A DNA stretch of 64,000 bases from Epiperipatus broadwayi. Taxonomy: Eukaryota; Onychophora; Udeonychophora; Euonychophora; Peripatidae. Made by a program: the position numbers and the translations under genes. Positions 12,450 to 25,376 of this stretch are shown piece by piece. The number at the start of each line of letters is the position of its first letter. The stretch's first letter is position 1. The DNA is taken from contig JAQFVV010006309.1 of NCBI GenBank assembly GCA_028023455.1, positions 1,444,511-1,508,510 of the forward strand. The letters run 5' to 3'. The notes beneath the pieces were generated by a model. The model ran no database searches. It saw nothing but the letters and a program-made list of their open reading frames with translations, and was not told the DNA's origin.

Positions 12450-12552
12450 GGAATGGTTTTATTCATTTGAAAATTGATAAAATATTCGAGTAGTGAAAGT
12501 GACAGATTATGGCGAATGGACCCTGGCTTACAGTATGCCATTCTACCATTGT

Positions 12553-12728
12553 ACCCTAGCTTTATAGTGCTGGACATGATAATAACTTCAGTCTTCAACT
12601 TTTGGGAGAAATAAAAATGCAAAATATACCTAGTCAATAAGACATTAAATGTCTTGCTGCCTGAACATGTTTGTATTTTTATTTCCTCCCTCAGATGAAG
12701 ACTGAAATTATTGCCACATCCATAAATT
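12553..12728. repeat. Small imperfect inverted repeat
   Basis: Minus-strand 12615-12553 reads tttttatttctccc, then ttgaagactgaagttatt. Plus-strand 12672-12728 reads tttttatttcctccctcaga, then tgaagactgaaattatt. The arms are ~55 bp around a ~55-bp loop. It is probably a foldback remnant; its family is not recognised. Confidence 0.65.
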
Positions 12729-13204
12729 GATAGACATTATTCTTAAAATTTTTAGTCCTACCAATACACACTTATATAAACTAAAGCATCTAGGCAATAG
12801 GATAGGTACAATGATTAAGCAATAACTGTAGAAATTATTATTTGAGTTATTATTAAACTCCTTTATGCAATTTATGTTACAGTATTTATATTTGTAGATA
12901 AGTCATAAGGTATGTTTGAAATATATTTATAAAACAAGAAAATTAATTTTTTTAAAATTTATTTCATGATAACAGTAACAATAAATATAAATAATAGGAT
13001 TGGTTTTTAAAACAAAAACATTAATTTATTCTGTGAATATTATAATTTATATTTAAAAATAAGTAGAAGATTGAAAAAATTATGCAATCAATTCATTATA
13101 TATTGAATTGAATTTTGTTGTATTTAAAATTTTATTGATTAGAAAAATAATATTTGACAAAGTTATATGAAATTTTAAAAAATATTTGTGTGAGATATTG
13201 AAGA
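12729..13204. other. AT-rich stretch without recognised feature
   Basis: Non-coding, nothing recognised. Confidence 0.5.
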
Positions 13205-13349
13205 TGTTAAAAAGTAAAGAAAGTGATAAATGATTAGCTGTGATATGTTGGACTATTTCCATCATCTATGAACGAAGGTTGAATGTATAGACAATTTTAA
13301 ACTTTATTTAAACGTTCCAAATACAAACAATTTGTTAGTAATGACATAC

Positions 13350-13427
13350 AAATAGACAACACAGGTTAGATTCTTGAATATCAAATTTAAGGCAAATGCT
13401 CTAACCAATTGAGCTATTCTGTTAAAA
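13350..13427 (-). other. tRNA-like 5' half (Pol III box A), probable SINE relic
   Basis: On the minus strand, TAGCTCAATTGG fits the Pol III box A consensus exactly and lies in a tRNA-like D arm (gctcaattggttagagc). About 35 bases later attcaagaatct resembles box B. The anticodon arm does not pair and no acceptor stem forms, so this is a tRNA-derived relic rather than a tRNA gene. Confidence 0.55.
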
Positions 13428-13619
13428 GCAACGTATAGTAGAAATTTGATATATTTATATATGAGGGTTGGTTCAAATGCTCCTGAATCCTTCAATTTTT
13501 TTATGAGCAAGGCTAATTTTTTATTATTGTTATTGTTTAATATTTTTTTTAAGAGCAAGATTAATTAGAGGCTTCCATACATTGTGTATTGCCACATAGA
13601 ATTAACTTATAAGATTATT

Positions 13620-13893
13620 TCCCATTGATATAAGCAGCTTCCTTGAATTTTCTCTTATGCATTTCCCCCTCTTTATCCGATATCTTTATATTTTTCCAAT
13701 TAAACTCATGATCATTTGTACATACATGATCTGCTATGGTATACACATCTGTTTTTCTCTTTTAATAATTACTTTATGTGCTTTTAATTGTTGTTCAACA
13801 AGGTGACAGGTCTCACCAATGTATTTCCTTCTACATTCATATGATATTTCATAGATGCAGTTTTTGTTTTTCAGAATTTCCAGTTTAGGCTTA
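13620..13893 (-). pseudogene. Penelope-like GIY-YIG endonuclease domain, broken
   Basis: The minus-strand translation gives LEILKNKNCIYEISYEC, then RRKYIGETCHLVEQQLKAHK: the GIY (here CIY) and YIG signatures with the usual following GET. After a stop and frameshift near 13741 another frame continues IADHVCTNDHEFNW, KNIKISDKEGEMHKRKFKEA, AYINGK, then TAA. That matches the conserved tail of Penelope-type GIY-YIG domains (H..N-H-F-W.....I...E.....R..KEA..I). In the family this domain nicks the target DNA for retroposition. The first Gly is lost and the frame is broken, so it is inactive. It is paralogous to the remnant at 19170-19375. Confidence 0.75.
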
Positions 13894-14045
13894 ATAGAAA
13901 TAAGAATTCCACAAAGTTGTTTGAATTTGGAAAGTTTAAATAAAGTTTAAAATTTTCTATACATTTAACATTCACTCATAGATGATGGAAATAGTCCAAC
14001 ATATCACATCTAATAATATACCATCATTTCAAACTTTCAGACAAA

Positions 14046-15638
<1,593 letters not shown>

Positions 15639-16890
15639 TTAAAATACACTATTCTAATATGAAAAAACACCACCTAGAGAAAAATAAATAAACAAAAAAA
15701 TCCCAGACAATATAATTATTATTAGATTTTTAATATAAATATGCACCAGTATTAATTAGAGCTAAGAACTCTAATTATTTTCTATGTTTATGTCTTGTAA
15801 GCTTATTGTATATATGTATTATATCTGAAGAATTTATTTTAAATTATATCTTTTCCAATTGTATTTCTTATCTTTAGCATTCAGTTATTATTTCTGTTTT
15901 CATTAATCTATTATAATTAAAAAAAAGGTTTTGCGTTTTTTGCAATTATTATTCAATTTTTGAATTCAAACTCATTTACCTTTAAGTCAAAATAGAAAAA
16001 AGAATTAATTAAAAGCTTTTTATTTATTTTTGATATTTGCATTTTATTTGTTTATTATCCACTTACTTTCAGCTAATATTGCATTATTATTTTCTTCAAT
16101 TTTAATTCCTTTACTACAATATCTTTAAACATAACACATGCTTTAAATATTAACATTATTTTCAGAATTATTTTCAGGTATCTTTGAACTGGCTAATTTA
16201 GTCAGTAAATTCTTAGTTGCAAAACATACAAAATAGTTTAGAGAACCAAAGAATTTGATATCTGGTATCTTTAAAAACTAGCACCCCCCCCTTGATATAA
16301 ATCAGCGAAATATTACCTGATTTCATCATATGACTTTAGCTTACTATGTGCTGTTATAGCAGCATCATTTTCCATGATGTATATGATACTGTAAATTCCG
16401 AATTGATGAAAGCCATAAGCTTGAAACTAATCTGGGAATATTGGATAGACTAGCATATAGGGATTTAATAAGCACTACAATCTGATATCTATTATTACTT
16501 ATTAAAGCTTATAGTAAGTAGCATAGAGATGATTGATAATTAGGCTGCTAAAACAATTTTTAAAAAAAGTATCGTCATTTATATAAAACTTTCTCTATTG
16601 ACATTTTTAATATTTTTTTATAACTTTACTAATAAAAAGGCTAATAGCTTTATTGCTCAGGAGTGCATAAGAAGTTCAAAAACCAGCTTTCTAAGTGCCA
16701 ATATCAATCCTGGAACTTTCTGATTCCAAGTCAAATTTCAATTACTAACCTTAATATAAGAATTTTCAATTCTCCAGAATTTTTTTATTTTATAATAACA
16801 TCAAGAAGATGGCTGTCAATGTTAACCTTAGTTAAATCATGGATAAGCTTGCCATACATCCCTCATATGACAGTGAGCCTCTGAAAGATG
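15639..16890. other. AT-rich stretch without recognised feature
   Basis: Non-coding. Weak open frames at 16663-16884 (plus) run into the dispersed repeat that follows and may be its diverged 5' part. Confidence 0.45.
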
Positions 16891-16894
16891 TGTG

Positions 16895-17407
16895 GAGATT
16901 CAGATTGTCCCACTCTCTCAACAATGTTTTAAACAACACAAAGGACAGAATTTCATTTGAACATGCTTCCCAGATAGTAGGTAAAATTTTATGCACTGTC
17001 CCAGCTTGTAACTCAGTGTATTAAAGGGGAATCTCATGCTAATAGATCAATAAGAGTCATTCAGCATACATATTTATATAATAAAGTGAAACCAAATCAT
17101 GAATATAAATTGATTCTTTTGATCATGAGAAGGCTAAGGCACAAATCTCCCCCCCCTCTAATGTTAGAACAATATGCACAGAGAGGGATGACAGGGAAAA
17201 AATAAATAAGTGTGGGCTATTTTTAGAGATCCTAATTCCATTAATAAAAAAAATTCCTGTGTCCCATTGTCCAAAAAATGAAACATCTAATTTACATACT
17301 GCACTTTATTTGCTTATTGATTTTTACCACTATATATACATATTTTTAATGATGCAGTTAGTTTTAGCATGATTCTAGCAGAAACCTGCCAAAAGCTAGC
17401 TTAATGC
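16895..17407 (+). repeat. Dispersed repeat of unknown type, copy A
   Basis: This segment is collinear with 34015-34500. Shared blocks include aaaggacaRaat, aRcatgctycyc, acttRtaactctgtatatta-like sequence, a cagcatacatacttatataa block, tgatcatgag, a gggRtgacagRgaaaa block, and a terminal tgattctRgcaR...ctgccaaRagc block. Divergence is high (roughly a quarter of positions by eye). An open frame at 16839-17024 ends inside it; whether it is decayed coding is unclear. No terminal repeats or poly(A) are seen. Confidence 0.7.
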
Positions 17408-17814
17408 TTTTAAGTCTTATCATATTATATTTATCTTTTTATATTAACTTGAACAGTACAAGTTTTGTATGATTACATATTTTATGAAAAGTGTATAATT
17501 TTTGAGATTTACAAAATCTAAAAATGGAATTTTATATCTGAATTATCTCTACTTTTTTTTCATTTTTTTTTTTTTTTTGTATTAATATTACATTTCCATG
17601 ACCCAAGTATTGAGTTTGAAAATAAATGCTGAAAGTTTTTAGGTTCTAAGAAGGCTTGATTTTTCCCCCACCTATCGGATTCATAAACAACTTTTCTAAC
17701 CAGTCAGTATTGATTGGCTAGTTGATATCTAGATGTTGCACTAAAGAATAAAAATTTCAGTTTAATCTGATCTAATCAGTCAACTATTTATGCACTGATT
17801 GGAAAAACAAATAA
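17408..17814. other. AT-rich stretch without recognised feature
   Basis: Contains a T-rich run near 17560. Nothing recognised. Confidence 0.5.
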
Positions 17815-17898
17815 ACATTGTGATCATAAGAAATGCATTCTTCTTTATGATCATGAACATTGTGATCATAAGAAATGCATTCTTCTTTATGATCATGA
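17815..17898. repeat. Perfect 42-bp tandem duplication of a near-palindrome
   Basis: Two identical 42-bp units, 17815-17856 and 17857-17898. Each is bounded by gtgatcata and tatgatca with a central atgcat, so each unit can fold on itself and the two can cross-pair. The absence of differences implies a recent duplication. Confidence 0.95.
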
Positions 17899-18746
17899 AG
17901 ATGTCATACTTCTACCAGTTTTCAGTCCATGGTTCACATTTACACTTATGTTATAAAGTCCACTTCTAAATCTTGCATGTACTGAAAATTATTTTTTGCT
18001 ATTTTCTAATCTGCATAAATGAAAACTTATTTTATATAGTAGTGAAATTATTAGGATTTTTTTATATATAGCTTTTTATAAACAAAAGTGATGACATTTT
18101 CTTACAGTTTCACTCATTTCAACAGTTGTTCCATTTTATCTGAGTGACTTTTAGATCTTCATATTTGCTCTATTTCAGAAAGCAGTATATGTAAAATTTC
18201 ATGTATATTTTAAATTTCACAATCTGTTTATAAAAGTAGGATTTTATTCAAATAATACTTTTAAAAATTACTTCCAATTTTTTTTTTCATTGATGAATAT
18301 ATTTTATTTGAATTTGTTAAGAATAAATGTAAAATATTCTATTTTTTAATTCTTATTGATAACTTTAAATTTAAACTACTTTGTTTTAGGTTACAATTAA
18401 AAATGCATGCTTAGTAAATGAATTTGTTTATTTATTTTATTCATTATATCCAATCAACTTTTAAAAGTAAATCTTTTTTGCTCTTGATTTGTTTCTGTTT
18501 TTTTTATATTCATTTTATTCTAGCTTTAGTATTTTTTTGATTTTTTTTGGTTGTAAAATATGAGGCTCAGCCTTTCCTTTTAGTTTGTTATAGTGATTTC
18601 AGAATAATTTATAGTTGTTCTGAAATATTAATATGCTCTGTGCATTAATATTTCAATAAATTGAATGCTTATATATTATGAAAGCTAAAGTTTATTGACA
18701 GTTTATATATAGCTCACTGGAGTAGTTTAGTAATTTTGCATTAATT
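17899..18746. other. AT-rich stretch without recognised feature
   Basis: T-rich, non-coding, nothing recognised. Confidence 0.5.
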
Positions 18747-18989
18747 ATATATATATAATAAAGAATAGAAATGAGGAAATAATATCCATGTAAATAGAAA
18801 TAACCTTTAAATTTTGATGTTGTCAAGAAATTATCAATTACAACTATTTGAATATTCTTAAGGCCAAACCAGTTTTTTTTTTTTATTAAATCTATAATAG
18901 TTCTTTTGTTTCAATTTTTTGAAGTAAAAGAGGTTAAAGGTTATATCTATTTACCCATTATTTCTCATTTCTATTCTTTATTATAATAA
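18747..18989. repeat. Imperfect palindrome (MITE-like), ~240 bp
   Basis: The left arm begins ataataaagaatagaaatga and continues aaataatatccatgtaaatag. The right arm is its reverse complement, ending tcatttctattctttattat. Both carry a taacctttaa element. Immediately right, aacaatccatgtaaatattt (about 18989-19010) recurs at about 24383-24402, where a related gtaaatagataaaatctttt-type block is also present, indicating a dispersed family. Confidence 0.7.
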
Positions 18990-19169
18990 CAATCCATGTA
19001 AATATTTAATTCATAATATATATATATGCATATATCTATATATATTAAAAATATTAAAAGAGAGATTTTTATGTCAGAAAAGCCATAGCACAGGAATTTT
19101 AAAAACATATATTTAAAATACTACAAAAACTTGAGATCACCTCATCTAAAAACAATTAAAATATTAGAG

Positions 19170-19375
19170 AGAAAAAGGCAGATATGTATAAATTAGTAGA
19201 CCATGGTTGTATTAATGAACATATATTCTATTGGGAAAGCACAAGAATATTGGTATAAGAAAAAGGAAAAAGAAGAGAATTTAAAGAAGCTGCTCATTTC
19301 ACAGTGGTGAATAATTTCAGAGATACATCTAATGTCATAATACCACCTATGAACATTGCCCTTAGAAAATGAAAA
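19170..19375 (+). pseudogene. Second Penelope-like GIY-YIG tail remnant
   Basis: Plus-strand translation from about 19180 reads MYKLVDHGCINEHIFYWEST, RILV, stop, EKGKRREFKEAAHFTVV, then NNFRDTSNVIIPPMNIALRK, stop. The order H..N-H-F-W, a central ILV-EK, KR-EFKEAAH and a terminal IPP matches the C-terminal half of Penelope-type GIY-YIG endonucleases and aligns with the remnant at 13620-13893. The catalytic GIY-YIG part is missing upstream and one in-frame stop is present, so this is a 5'-truncated, inactive copy. No flanking repeats are detected. The reverse-strand open frame over it is a shadow. Confidence 0.65.
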
Positions 19376-19899
19376 CAATGGAGAAATCAGGACTCTCATG
19401 AATAAGTATTCACATTTTTTATAGACTATTGCATTTGGCAGAATAGCCTAGTTAGAATCCAAAGATCCCAATTTGATTTCTAAGCTAATGTTGTCAAAGT
19501 CAGGTCAACATCACCTGAAACATAGAGGAGAATAATACTATTGAAAATGGTGAGTTCTATACTAACCTGTATGCTATTATTAACAGTTGAATGTATTTGG
19601 AAAAGTATAAATGAAATGTAAAATATGTTTGGAGATGGAAATAATACAATATATAAACTACAAGTGAAATATAACTATCATTAAGTCTCTGACAATGATA
19701 AATGATTAAGGATCGCAAGGCTTGTGACTAGATCTTATTTTCACTTAAAGAACAGATCTTTTAAGTTCCATATCTCCAAGACCTAGGGTTATAACTAAAG
19801 TTGAAATTTTTTTTAAGTAACTGAGAATTTCTAAACAAGTTTAGTATTTTTTTCTAAGTAGCCAGACAATAATAATTAACACAGCTAGCTTTTGAGTTT
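19376..19899. other. AT-rich stretch without recognised feature
   Basis: Nothing recognised. Confidence 0.5.
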
Positions 19900-22800
19900 T
19901 GATTGATAAATGAATATCGAGTTATTTTTAGCTAAAAAATAAATGTTTGTAAAACGACATTATTGACATGAGTATTTAAAACATCAGCCATTAAACAAAA
20001 TATAATTCTGGTATGATGAAAACTGCAGCGTTTGGAAGGGGGGGAGAGGATGAAATACTTTGATAGGCCCACAGTTTATTCTAAAGTTTCAAAATAGCAA
20101 AACATAATATCCTTTCTATATTAGCTTTACTTTAAATTTGACACCCTGCAATAGGTTCTTTGATTTTCATTCATACATCATTTTCAATCGTTATTTATTT
20201 TTTCTGACGTTATATGAAGAAGGATTTCAAATTAAAATAGTATTTCAAGAAAAAAAAAAAAGCAAGCTTCGAATCTCTATCCTCTGTCTGATTTATATGT
20301 TTCTTTTTAAGTATAAATTTCCAAAAAATATAAAACTTTGACAATGGCAAAACTTTTCAACGATAAAAGAATTGAGTTATAAACCTTAATCAGATTACTG
20401 GCGTACGTTGTATATATATAGGCATTTTAAAATAAATATATATGACAATTTTTTTTTTGCTGAATGCCGGTTTAAATTCTGATTGAAAAAAAAAACAAGA
20501 TTACTTGGCATTAAAGAACAAGTACTGAATTTGAAACACTGATGATCTCTTATATTGCAACTTGATACAATTTTTATATATAAAATAGAATTTTTTTTTT
20601 AGAAAAGATTTAACTGAACTAATATCATTTAAGATGTGCATCTAATATTGAAATGCTAGATTAAATTATATTAAAGGAGATGGCAAATAATGACTAATTA
20701 CCACTGACGATGGTCAAATATTTTCACTTGGTCAAAATCTTAGTTTTCTCAATCTGCCTTCGAAGAAGGAATTTAATGCATATATTTATCTTTACAGATG
20801 AATATACAATTATTGGTAGAAAATTATTACTTAACTTAAAATCATATATTTATATCATAGTTTATGAGTTTAACAAATTAAGAAATACTAAAAAGAGAAA
20901 AGCACAGTACTTTTTTTTAACAGACGAAAATTTTTTCAGCCTCTTTTTTTTTAAAAAAAAAAAAATCTATCTTTTAGAACCAGACAACATTAAGAAAAAC
21001 TAAACCGATAGTTTAAATTTTCTGCAGCTCTACAAAAATAAAATAAAATGCCTTCTAAAAAAAAAAAAACAGCATTCGGCAAAGGCTATCATGCCCACAT
21101 TAAGATGCTAGAAGCGTAAACATTGATTTTCTCGCGATTAAGGGTGACTAGAATATGGTGGGTATAAAACAATGTCTTTTTTGCCTTCATCAACATTGGG
21201 TTGATTGCCAATTTAAATTAGTTTTATCGTAGAGTTATTGAAGTCACAATAATACAATTTCTATTTTTATTTTATCTTTAGTGAAGTTGAATTCTAGCAA
21301 ATCCCGCTGCGGTCACTCTACTTAATCCCACCCACTATTTTGAATGAGTAAAACGTAGAATTGAGCAGGTGCGAAACAATATGGCCGTACTGGCAGCATT
21401 CTGCAACTTGTAGGATTTATTCAATGTTTATGGACTATTTTATGATTTTGTATTTGCAAAACTTCTGGTTTTTTAAGGTATGTATAAATGATCATTTTGC
21501 CTTACTCATTTTCTGTCTTTTCATTATAGATATTATTTTTTTTTATAAAACTAATAATAGTAGAATAGTCACGAGGGCTATGGAATTGTGTTTTGAAAAG
21601 TGAATCGCTATTGATATTGTATTGTGAGTGTGCACTTTAATTATTTACATAGCATTTAGCGGTATTAATTTCCTCCACTTTACTCTTCTTTCACTGCTAA
21701 AATAAAATGTATCCGATATTATATTTGAGTTTATTTACGCTTGAACTTGATATTGTTTATTTTCAATTTTTTTTGTATGAATGCATATATATATTTAAAA
21801 TACATGATATTTCTAAGATTGCAAAATTTAAAATTTCATTGGCGCCGAAGGCCTTAGCGACCAAGGTTAACGTTAATGCAAACGTTAGAGTAAACATAAG
21901 AGAATTAATAGTTTTTTCCAAAGGAGGGGGGGGGGGATTTAAAAATATATTTATTATTTTTTTCTCACTATTTTAGCCAGTTTTTCTTTGTAAATCTTTT
22001 TTATTAGCTTTATTTTGTTTGAAATGGGGAAAAAATTACTGTAGTTGTTGGTAACTAAGCAATATTTTCAATAGTAGCTTGATGCGTTATGTGAAAGGAT
22101 TATCTCAGTTCACTTGGAAGAGAGGGAAAAGTTATAACTTAGAAATAAATATTTAACTTTAAAATGTAATATTGTAAAAGTTATACATATATATTTCTGT
22201 CTGTAAATATTTCACGAAAAATAAGTTTATTTTTTAAAAAAAGTACTCGTAAATTATTGGTTTATTATTTTAAGTCCAGTTTTTGATCTGTTGTAAAGGA
22301 TGAATGAGTGGAACGGAAGATTTTATTAATATTTACAAATGTAATGAATTTTATTATTTAATTATTGTTATTTTTAATTATTAGGAAATGTAGTGCTAAT
22401 TATGTTTTGTAAACTAATGCCGATGTTTTATTTAATCATTTTGAACGGTGCGATTATTATGTTTATTTATCTTTTATTTTATGAATACAGTATATGTTCT
22501 CTCCCCGAAGATAGGTTGAGTAACTAACTAGGCAGAATAATACGTCGACCATGTGATAATTCCTGATTATCAAGGCTTAGGATTTATTTTACCACTTCAG
22601 TTTTAGAAGCGTCATGATCTGAAGTTTTAATAAACTTATTGTATCAAAAACACAAATAAATTATATATTTAAATTCTAAACATAACGCTAAAAAAAAAAT
22701 TGCGTATTATATATACGTTCTCCTCGTATTGCTGACCATTTCAATGAATCGTAAGAACATAAGAAGATTAAAACTATTTGACCTTTTATTTTTTTTCTCT

Positions 22801-23000
22801 TGTCGTGTGTTAATATTTTAGCATCTTACATTTAATTTATCGTAAAGTAATAAAACTGTAATGAATTATATATTATAATAATTAACGTCATTGAAAATTA
22901 TCCAATCTCTCTTAAAATAATTTATGAATGTTACTATTTAGTCACCGCATTCCGTTACATAAATTCTTTATTACTTATATGATCTCTTCCAATTTCAATT
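19900..23000. promoter_or_regulatory. CpG-retaining block, candidate regulatory or promoter region
   Basis: CpG dinucleotides are frequent here (for example ctcgcgatt near 21131, cccgctgcggtc near 21303, ggcgccgaagg near 21840, acgtcgacc near 22542), while the preceding 19 kb have almost none. In a methylated genome this marks DNA kept unmethylated, often a promoter. Candidate elements are a TATA-like ggtataaaa (21161-21169) and a YY1-like caatatggccgt (about 21378-21389). An ATG at 21382 opens MAVLAAFCNL before a stop; no splice site is convincing. The plus-strand 97-codon frame at 20710-21003 is unrecognised and K/F-rich. A younger unrecognised transposon is the main alternative. Confidence 0.35.
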
Positions 23001-23965
23001 TTTTTAAAAAATTCTTTTCTCATTTTTAGCTTTTTAATGTTTTAAGTTGTACTGTACTTTTATTTTTTCAATATACTCTTCTCTACTTTTTTTAATTCTA
23101 AATGTACCTACCTGTCTTAAAATTCACTCTTTTCTTTTTTTTCTTAAATAGTAGTCCAAGTTTTGATTTTGTATTAAAACTGTTAACTAAATAAATAATA
23201 CTGCCTTAAAATGAATTTAACTACCCTATTGCTACTTTATAAATAATTTTCTTGCTAACTCATCATCACTTAATTAATTCTTATATATATATACAAAGCT
23301 GTTGATACAAGATGCATATACTTTCAAAATCCAATTTTTTCTCAATCGCATATAAAAAAATAAATAATACTAGCAGAATTTAAAGTTACAAAAACAATCT
23401 TTAAATTTTTAAGAAATCAGTTTTTTATGACTTTTATTCAGACTGCTTTGATGAATGCTTTGTTGTTATAAACTCTGAGAAATTATTGATAAAATTTTAT
23501 TTTTAAAAATGTTATTTATATTGCCTATGTTCTAAAAAATTATAACAATTACTATCTAAATTCTGTAAATTACTTAATTTTCAAAAAAAGTAAAATGATA
23601 CATCATAATTTAAAAATAGCAATTTTTGGGAAAAAATATTCTACTTCTGTACATTTTTAATTATTTATTCAACATGTACTTTTCATACATGTAGCAATTA
23701 CTTACAGTCGTGATAAAATTCAATGTGTTCAAAATTGACGATATCCCAGCTTGATTTAAATAAAAATATAATTTTTATGGATATCCATTTTTTAAAATTT
23801 TGCAAAAGTAACTGATTTTGATTTCCACTTGGAAAGAAATATATATATCTTTTTTTCATAAAAGATGCATATTTTAGAAATTGTAAGTATAATAACTTTT
23901 TTTTTAATAACTGCTTTTCAAAAAAAAAAAAAAAATTGAATTAATCAAGGAAAGGAATAAAAAAA
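23001..23965. other. AT-rich stretch without recognised feature
   Basis: Nothing recognised; CpG becomes scarce again. Confidence 0.5.
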
Positions 23966-24072
23966 GAGTGTTGTTAGCCGAGAGGTCATCGCACCCGCCT
24001 TGCAAGCAAGTAGTTGGTTGCAGACGGGTGTGGGTTCGCATCCCGGCCGATGCTATGACATATGGAAAAAAA
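23966..24072 (+). mobile_element. tRNA-derived SINE, copy 2 (best preserved promoter)
   Basis: Plus-strand copy: ttagccgagagg (box A, 23974-23985), a gccttgcaagcaag anticodon-arm-like core, gggttcgcatccc (box B, about 24031-24043), then the family 3' end gatgctatgacatatgg and an A-run. It retains CpG sites lost in copy 1, implying a younger insertion. A-rich ggaataaaaaaag on the left and ggaaaaaaag on the right could be a target duplication, but low complexity prevents certainty. There is no LINE-like tail beyond the ~15-base conserved 3' end. Confidence 0.85.
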
Positions 24073-24890
24073 GATGTTTAAGTACTACTGCTTCCTAAAT
24101 AATGGATAGGTCCGAGGATTATAATTGGAAGATGTTTTTAGATTTGAAGGGGAATCTTTTGTAAGTATAAATTAAAGAATAGTTTAAAATGTATTAGTTG
24201 TTTTTTTGTTTTATACTTGAATCACCAATTATGATTTACAAAAGAGCTATTATAGGTATAATGAAAAAACTTATTTAGCCTCAGGAATATTGTCAATTAG
24301 TAGTAATTGATACTTTCCTGGCAACATCAAAGGCAAAGATTATCTCTATTTACATAGATAAAATCTTTTAATTTTTCTTCTTTAACAATCCATGGAAAAT
24401 ATTTAATTCAATATATATAAAGAGCAAACTATATGCATAGCACCTATATATAAATGTTATCTTCTTTATCAGAAGTTAAAATAGCTTCATATTATGATCA
24501 TGTCTTTATGATAAATTAGTTCATTACTACCCATCTCATGCTAATCCAGATTATCATTTTAATATTTATCTTTCAACTAAAAATAAATATTTATTAAAAA
24601 CTAGTATTAGATAGTTATTTGGGTTTAGTTAAGTGTCAATATATCACAAAGTAGTTGAGAAATCTCCCAAAAAGTTTTCCAAACTATATGACTTCCCTTC
24701 ATTTGCCAACCATTGGGATAGAAAAAAGACATTGAATAATAGCAGCCAAATTCTCACAAAAATAATCTTAATTAAATTTAACTGGTACCATTTCATATAT
24801 AGATTAAATAGCTTTTTAAAGATAATAAATTAATTTTTAATATGACAACCAAAACTCTTGCATATTATGTAGAAATTTTATCATATATAT
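24073..24890. other. AT-rich stretch; partial dispersed repeat near 24290-24430
   Basis: The segment around 24330-24410 (tctatttacatagataaaat, then aacaatccatggaaaatatt) resembles the right arm and flank of the 18747-18989 palindrome. An open frame at 24633-24833 (plus) is unrecognised. A tatatatcat run adjoins the hAT element. Confidence 0.5.
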
Positions 24891-25375
24891 CAAGGTGGCC
24901 AATTGTTTTGGCTCAGGGGCTGCAGAGGGTCGCATCAGGTGGCCACTTTGTGGAAGCAAAGGTTAGCGGAGAGCTGCACCATTTTTTTCTTGACACAATA
25001 AACACACTGCTTTATTCCCTGTATTACCAAAGAAATATTTGTTTGTCCATTCTTCATTAAACACATGACATTCATCACCAATTTTACATTTTTTCGGAGG
25101 GTTCATAGTTTCACTAAAGTTGGAAATATATATATTTGCTAATGCAAAGACAAAATTGAAATTAACCAAATCAACTGGAAGAGTACTGCATATTATATCT
25201 ACACTGCGCATGTGTATTGATCTTGCCATCCTAATGGAAAATATGAGCTAAATCTTTGGTCATGCATGGGAAGGAAATCTCAGTTCAAGGCAGATTTTTC
25301 TGATTGTCTTGGAGGTCCGCATAAAAACTCTTAGTGAGCTGTATGTGGCCCTTGGGCCGCTATTTGCCCACCCCG
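24891..25375 (-). mobile_element. Internally deleted hAT transposon, 485 bp
   Basis: On the minus strand it begins cggggtgggcaaatagcgg, then cccaagggccacata; the other end in the opposite orientation begins caaggtggccaattgttttg, then gctcaggggctgc. These are diverged versions of the CAGGGGTGGGCAAA-type hAT terminus. Flanks are atatatat on both sides (24883-24890, 25376-25383), the 8-bp target duplication expected for hAT, though in low-complexity sequence. The interior holds only the start of a transposase frame, so most of the element has been deleted. Confidence 0.8.
24963..25229 (-). pseudogene. hAT transposase N-terminus (BED-like zinc-finger region), truncated
   Basis: The 88-codon minus-strand frame contains a basic patch (PPKKCKIGDECHVFNEEWTN) followed by KYFFGNTGNKAVCLLCQEK. 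The FN-EW--KYFF and KAVCLLCQ (CxxC) features are characteristic of the N-terminus of hAT transposases and of domesticated hAT-derived proteins such as the GTF2IRD2/ZBED-type group. After the CxxC the frame reads into the terminal region and stops; the His pair of the finger, the RNase H-like core and the dimerisation domain are absent. Nothing suggests domestication; it is an internal-deletion product. Confidence 0.75.
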
Positions 25376-25376
25376 A

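Larger units (their letters stand above)
13205..14045 (-). mobile_element. Penelope-like element remnant between inverted repeats
   Basis: Outer inverted repeats, about 13205-13315 and about 13932-14045, share ccaacatatca, gatgatggaaatagtcc and gtttaaataaagttta (opposite orientation at the two ends). Between them lie, in minus-strand order, a GIY-YIG endonuclease remnant (13893-13620) and a tRNA-like stretch (13427-13350). Penelope-like elements are known to carry a C-terminal GIY-YIG domain and terminal repeats in direct or inverted orientation, so both observations fit one decayed, 5'-truncated insertion. No reverse transcriptase domain is visible. Confidence 0.65.

Noticed and set aside
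12359-12637. 92-codon minus-strand frame ending in Tyr-Ile repeats
   Set aside because: It runs through the (TA)n array and an inverted repeat.
13350-13427. Functional tRNA gene
   Set aside because: Box A is good, but the anticodon arm and acceptor stem do not pair.
23966-24072. Functional tRNA gene
   Set aside because: The cloverleaf is incomplete and the same ~105-bp unit recurs with A-tails and target duplications, so it is a SINE.
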